Below, piece by piece: positions 12,001-12,085 of a stretch of 12,085 nt of DNA. The stretch is from RGVT01 sp037129475. GTDB lineage: Bacteria > Planctomycetota > Planctomycetia > Pirellulales > UBA1268. Position numbers and translations under genes: made by a program. The DNA lies in NCBI GenBank assembly GCA_037129475.1, contig JBAXUY010000090.1, positions 1 through 12,085 of the forward strand, in the 5' to 3' direction. The notes under the pieces were generated by a model. It worked only from the letters and a program-made list of their open reading frames with translations. It made no database searches and was not told the origin of the DNA. Position 1 is the first letter of the stretch, and every line of letters begins with the position of its first letter.

Positions 12001-12085
12001 GTCGACGGCAACGCTGTATTCAACGGTGCCGTGACGGGCCTGAACGCCCTGTCGGTGACCGGCACGACGCTGTTGGCCAACGACC
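1..12085 (+). CDS. Giant repetitive beta-helix / filamentous-haemagglutinin-like surface protein, internal fragment (both ends missing)
   Basis: Frame 1 reads through the whole window without a stop: 4028 codons plus one base. No start is assigned because the frame is already open at base 1, and the in-frame Met codons sit inside repeats. The translation consists of short Thr/Val/Ile-rich strands separated by Gly/Asn/Asp turns, typified by ITLTDAGNDFTGAVS, LTVTAVGITQ, SLTGVGVTQ and TTGTQTYNDAVTL. Such motifs are typical of bacterial parallel beta-helix proteins of the filamentous-haemagglutinin or autotransporter type, which act outside the cell in adhesion or as a surface coat. I count no Cys, no Trp, two His (near 2425 and 10918), seven Met, roughly 40 Lys and 30 Arg, against a large excess of Asp. 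This is an acidic, disulphide-free composition. No signal peptide, membrane segment, enzyme motif or anchor is visible. The reading frame is near certain, the beta-helix fold likely, and the adhesin role an inference. An S-layer-like or matrix protein is the main alternative. Confidence 0.93.
241..3480 (+). repeat. Repeat family 1: diverged modules of about 165 residues
   Basis: Three landmarks recur in a fixed order. The first is N-x(4)-LG-x(3)-T-x-(S)GxFxLxD, with its L codon at 280, 781, 1300, 2863 and 3355. The second is SLTGVGVTQ or a variant, anchored at 421, 925, 1441, 2509, 2986 and more weakly 3481. The third is AVxIxDATTxALGxITAANGTVxIG, starting at 556, 1072, 1594, 2641 and 3121. 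Adjacent copies are 477-522 bp apart. The distance from 1441 to 2509 is about two module lengths and is filled by irregular sequence. Copies are similar at protein level but clearly diverged at DNA level, so this is an old array. Each module probably contributes several beta-helix coils. Confidence 0.75.
1621..2460 (+). other. Irregular beta-strand region interrupting repeat family 1 (coding)
   Basis: The frame stays open, but the family 1 landmarks are absent or unrecognisable. The translation still alternates strands and turns, for example GDISLLASGQLTV, ATGTISLTSAAGSV, GGNVTVTATTGKV and STTGGIYVNNIGAV. It is richer in runs such as AITTGGAITTGGGNGDI near 2320-2370. It could be two eroded family 1 modules, since the gap between flanking landmarks is about 1050 bp, or an inserted segment of different origin. 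One of the two histidines of the fragment lies here, near 2425. Confidence 0.55.
3529..5040 (+). repeat. Higher-order repeat, copy A (seven NDF units, 1512 bp)
   Basis: Units 1-7 of the NDF ladder match units 8-14 one to one, and each unit resembles its partner seven units away more than its neighbours. Landmark offsets between partners are 1512, 1512, 1512, 1512, 1518, 1521 and 1524 bp. Shared signatures include GITTGGAVVL (near 3733 and 5245), SVTATGFDITL (near 4402 and 5920) and LGPTVATGTY (4516 and 6034). The simplest reading is a tandem duplication of a seven-unit block followed by divergence with small in-frame indels. Confidence 0.88.
5041..6576 (+). repeat. Higher-order repeat, copy B (seven NDF units, about 1536 bp)
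   Basis: This is the partner of the block immediately upstream, joined head to tail with no spacer. It is about 24 bp longer through in-frame insertions in its second half. One insertion is two codons between the fourth and fifth units. Similarity is highest in the first four units and weakens towards 6400-6576, where IDLGFTTNDF replaces the ITLTD-type strand. A fifteenth unit (landmark 6628) follows and aligns with the first unit of each block, which suggests that the original block had at least eight units or that a third copy was lost. Confidence 0.85.
6826..6999 (+). repeat. IGRAD-type segment, copy 1 (coding)
   Basis: The segment runs LQPLLKTTTIGVAGGAGSI, then FAQSVFNTTI, then SITIGRADQSGTITVGAVTFRDP. 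It aligns with a segment at 10333-10500 (LAPVTVSENIFLGTATGSG, then LAFDAI, then TIIVGETGNTGTVTFGALTL). From memory, this composite of L-x-P, I-G-x-G-G-G, then ITIG-x-x-x-x-G-x-ITV-x-x-x-TF recurs in many large haemagglutinin-like bacterial proteins. Here it marks the end of the NDF ladder and may act as a spacer or cap between repeat domains (inference). Confidence 0.6.
7000..7860 (+). other. Non-tandem beta-strand linker (coding)
   Basis: The frame is open and contains no clear tandem repeat. Strands such as GSVAVTGLITGADNASITIS, ATSVVLGGTTVLDTTNGGAV, GYGLTIKGGTDGDV and GAGTLTIDAGTTGIVSI look like beta-helix coils of irregular length. The stretch at 7441-7640 is the most hydrophilic and least strand-like part, with two tyrosines within about ten residues near 7495-7525. 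It could be a loop or small subdomain protruding from the helix. I recognise no enzyme motif. Confidence 0.5.
7861..9990 (+). repeat. Repeat family 3: five copies of the FxNTG repeat
   Basis: The landmark is a strand ending TFxNTGxVTLG followed about ten residues later by FTGGV. The F position falls at 8035, 8611, 9043, 9415 (Leu here) and 9796, giving spacings of 576, 432, 372 and 381 bp. A preceding element, LVTASKxYxVSLLG, is well conserved in copies 1 and 2 (7954 and 8539) and degenerates to YSVVFEG, FDVTLGG and YGVALTG in later copies. Downstream elements are ITIAGTIAxT and VTLGDNDxxVT. The longer first copy contains extra strands (8160-8480) absent from copies 3-5, so the repeats vary by gain or loss of whole strands. 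Confidence 0.75.
9991..11100 (+). other. Irregular beta-strand region with few repeats (coding)
   Basis: The frame remains open. Strands include ATITLADGVLLNSFTLTTEG, INAGQLIVETGNLNIG, DGALNVNAGSTIDATGKTLT, GGLTNLFTSNHQIGGTLTV and GAIALTTTNDIRLNAATTL. The section ADITIS...GIYATKG...GSIFLGQSAGFGDN (10720-10850) has a more varied composition than the arrays. It holds the second histidine of the fragment near 10918. It separates repeat family 3 from the terminal array and contains the second IGRAD-type segment. Confidence 0.5.
10333..10500 (+). repeat. IGRAD-type segment, copy 2 (coding)
   Basis: This is the counterpart of the segment at 6826-6999, about 3.5 kb away. The order L-x-P, I-x-(L)G-x-A-x-G-S/G, F-x-x-x-I, then a TIxVG strand and GTVTFGALTL is preserved, although few residues are identical and the Arg-Ala-Asp is replaced by Glu-Thr-Gly. 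Similarity is at the level of pattern rather than close sequence, so the relation is likely but not proven. Confidence 0.5.
11101..12085 (+). repeat. Repeat family 4: GTQTYNDAVTL array, continuing past the window
   Basis: The unit reads LTTDAAGTTTLTGAxI, then TTAGTQTYNDAVTLxADTTL, then GTTVTFAAVxGGSxDLxVxG. The G of the landmark is at 11221 (GSQIFNDAVTL), 11476 (GTQTYNDSVTL), 11677 (GTQTYGGLATL) and 11896 (GTQTYGDAVTL), with spacings of 255, 201 and 219 bp. The last unit is cut by the window edge, so the array continues downstream. From memory, this TGTQTY motif is widespread in large haemagglutinin-like and beta-strand-repeat proteins. Codon choice changes within the array: alanine moves to GCG in the last few hundred bases. 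Confidence 0.8.

Noticed and set aside
1..12085. Promoters, terminators, RNA genes, insertion sequences or attachment sites
   Set aside because: The frame is coding throughout and GC-rich. I saw no AT-rich promoter-like stretch, no hairpin followed by a T run, no tRNA-like cloverleaf and no transposase reading frame.

Overview
The whole window lies inside one gene. Forward frame 1 (codons starting at base 1) has no stop codon from base 1 to base 12084: 4028 consecutive sense codons, with neither start nor stop in view. The frame enters from the left and leaves on the right, so an ORF caller that needs both a start and a stop within the window will not list it and will show antisense shadows instead. 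The product is a giant, low-complexity, Thr/Gly/Ala/Val/Ile/Ser/Asn/Asp-rich protein made of short alternating strand-and-turn motifs. This is the pattern of a right-handed beta-helix or filamentous-haemagglutinin-like surface or secreted protein. By hand translation it has no cysteine, no tryptophan, two histidines, seven methionines, few Lys/Arg and many Asp.

The protein is a mosaic of repeat families, in this order. (1) Bases 1-3480 hold modules of about 165 residues, interrupted at about 1621-2460 by a more irregular strand region. (2) Bases 3529-6795 hold a very regular ladder of 15 units of about 72 residues. Its first 14 units form a 7-unit block duplicated head to tail at an offset of 1512 bp. 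(3) Bases 6817-7860 hold a non-tandem linker that starts with an 'IGRAD' segment recurring 3.5 kb later. (4) Bases 7861-9990 hold five copies of a longer repeat marked by F-x-N-T-G. (5) Bases 9991-11100 hold a second irregular region containing the second 'IGRAD'-like segment. (6) From about 11101 a new array marked by G-T-Q-T-Y-N-D-A-V-T-L begins and runs off the window, with a shift in alanine codon choice near its end.

The DNA is strongly GC-rich with G or C at most third codon positions. A high-GC bacterium with giant repetitive surface genes would fit, for example Planctomycetota or a relative, or a proteobacterium with a very large adhesin. The taxonomic guess is weak because no housekeeping gene or RNA is present. 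I see no second gene, RNA gene, mobile element, CRISPR array, promoter or terminator. Secretion signal, export partner and anchoring domain would all lie outside the window, so the export route cannot be read here.
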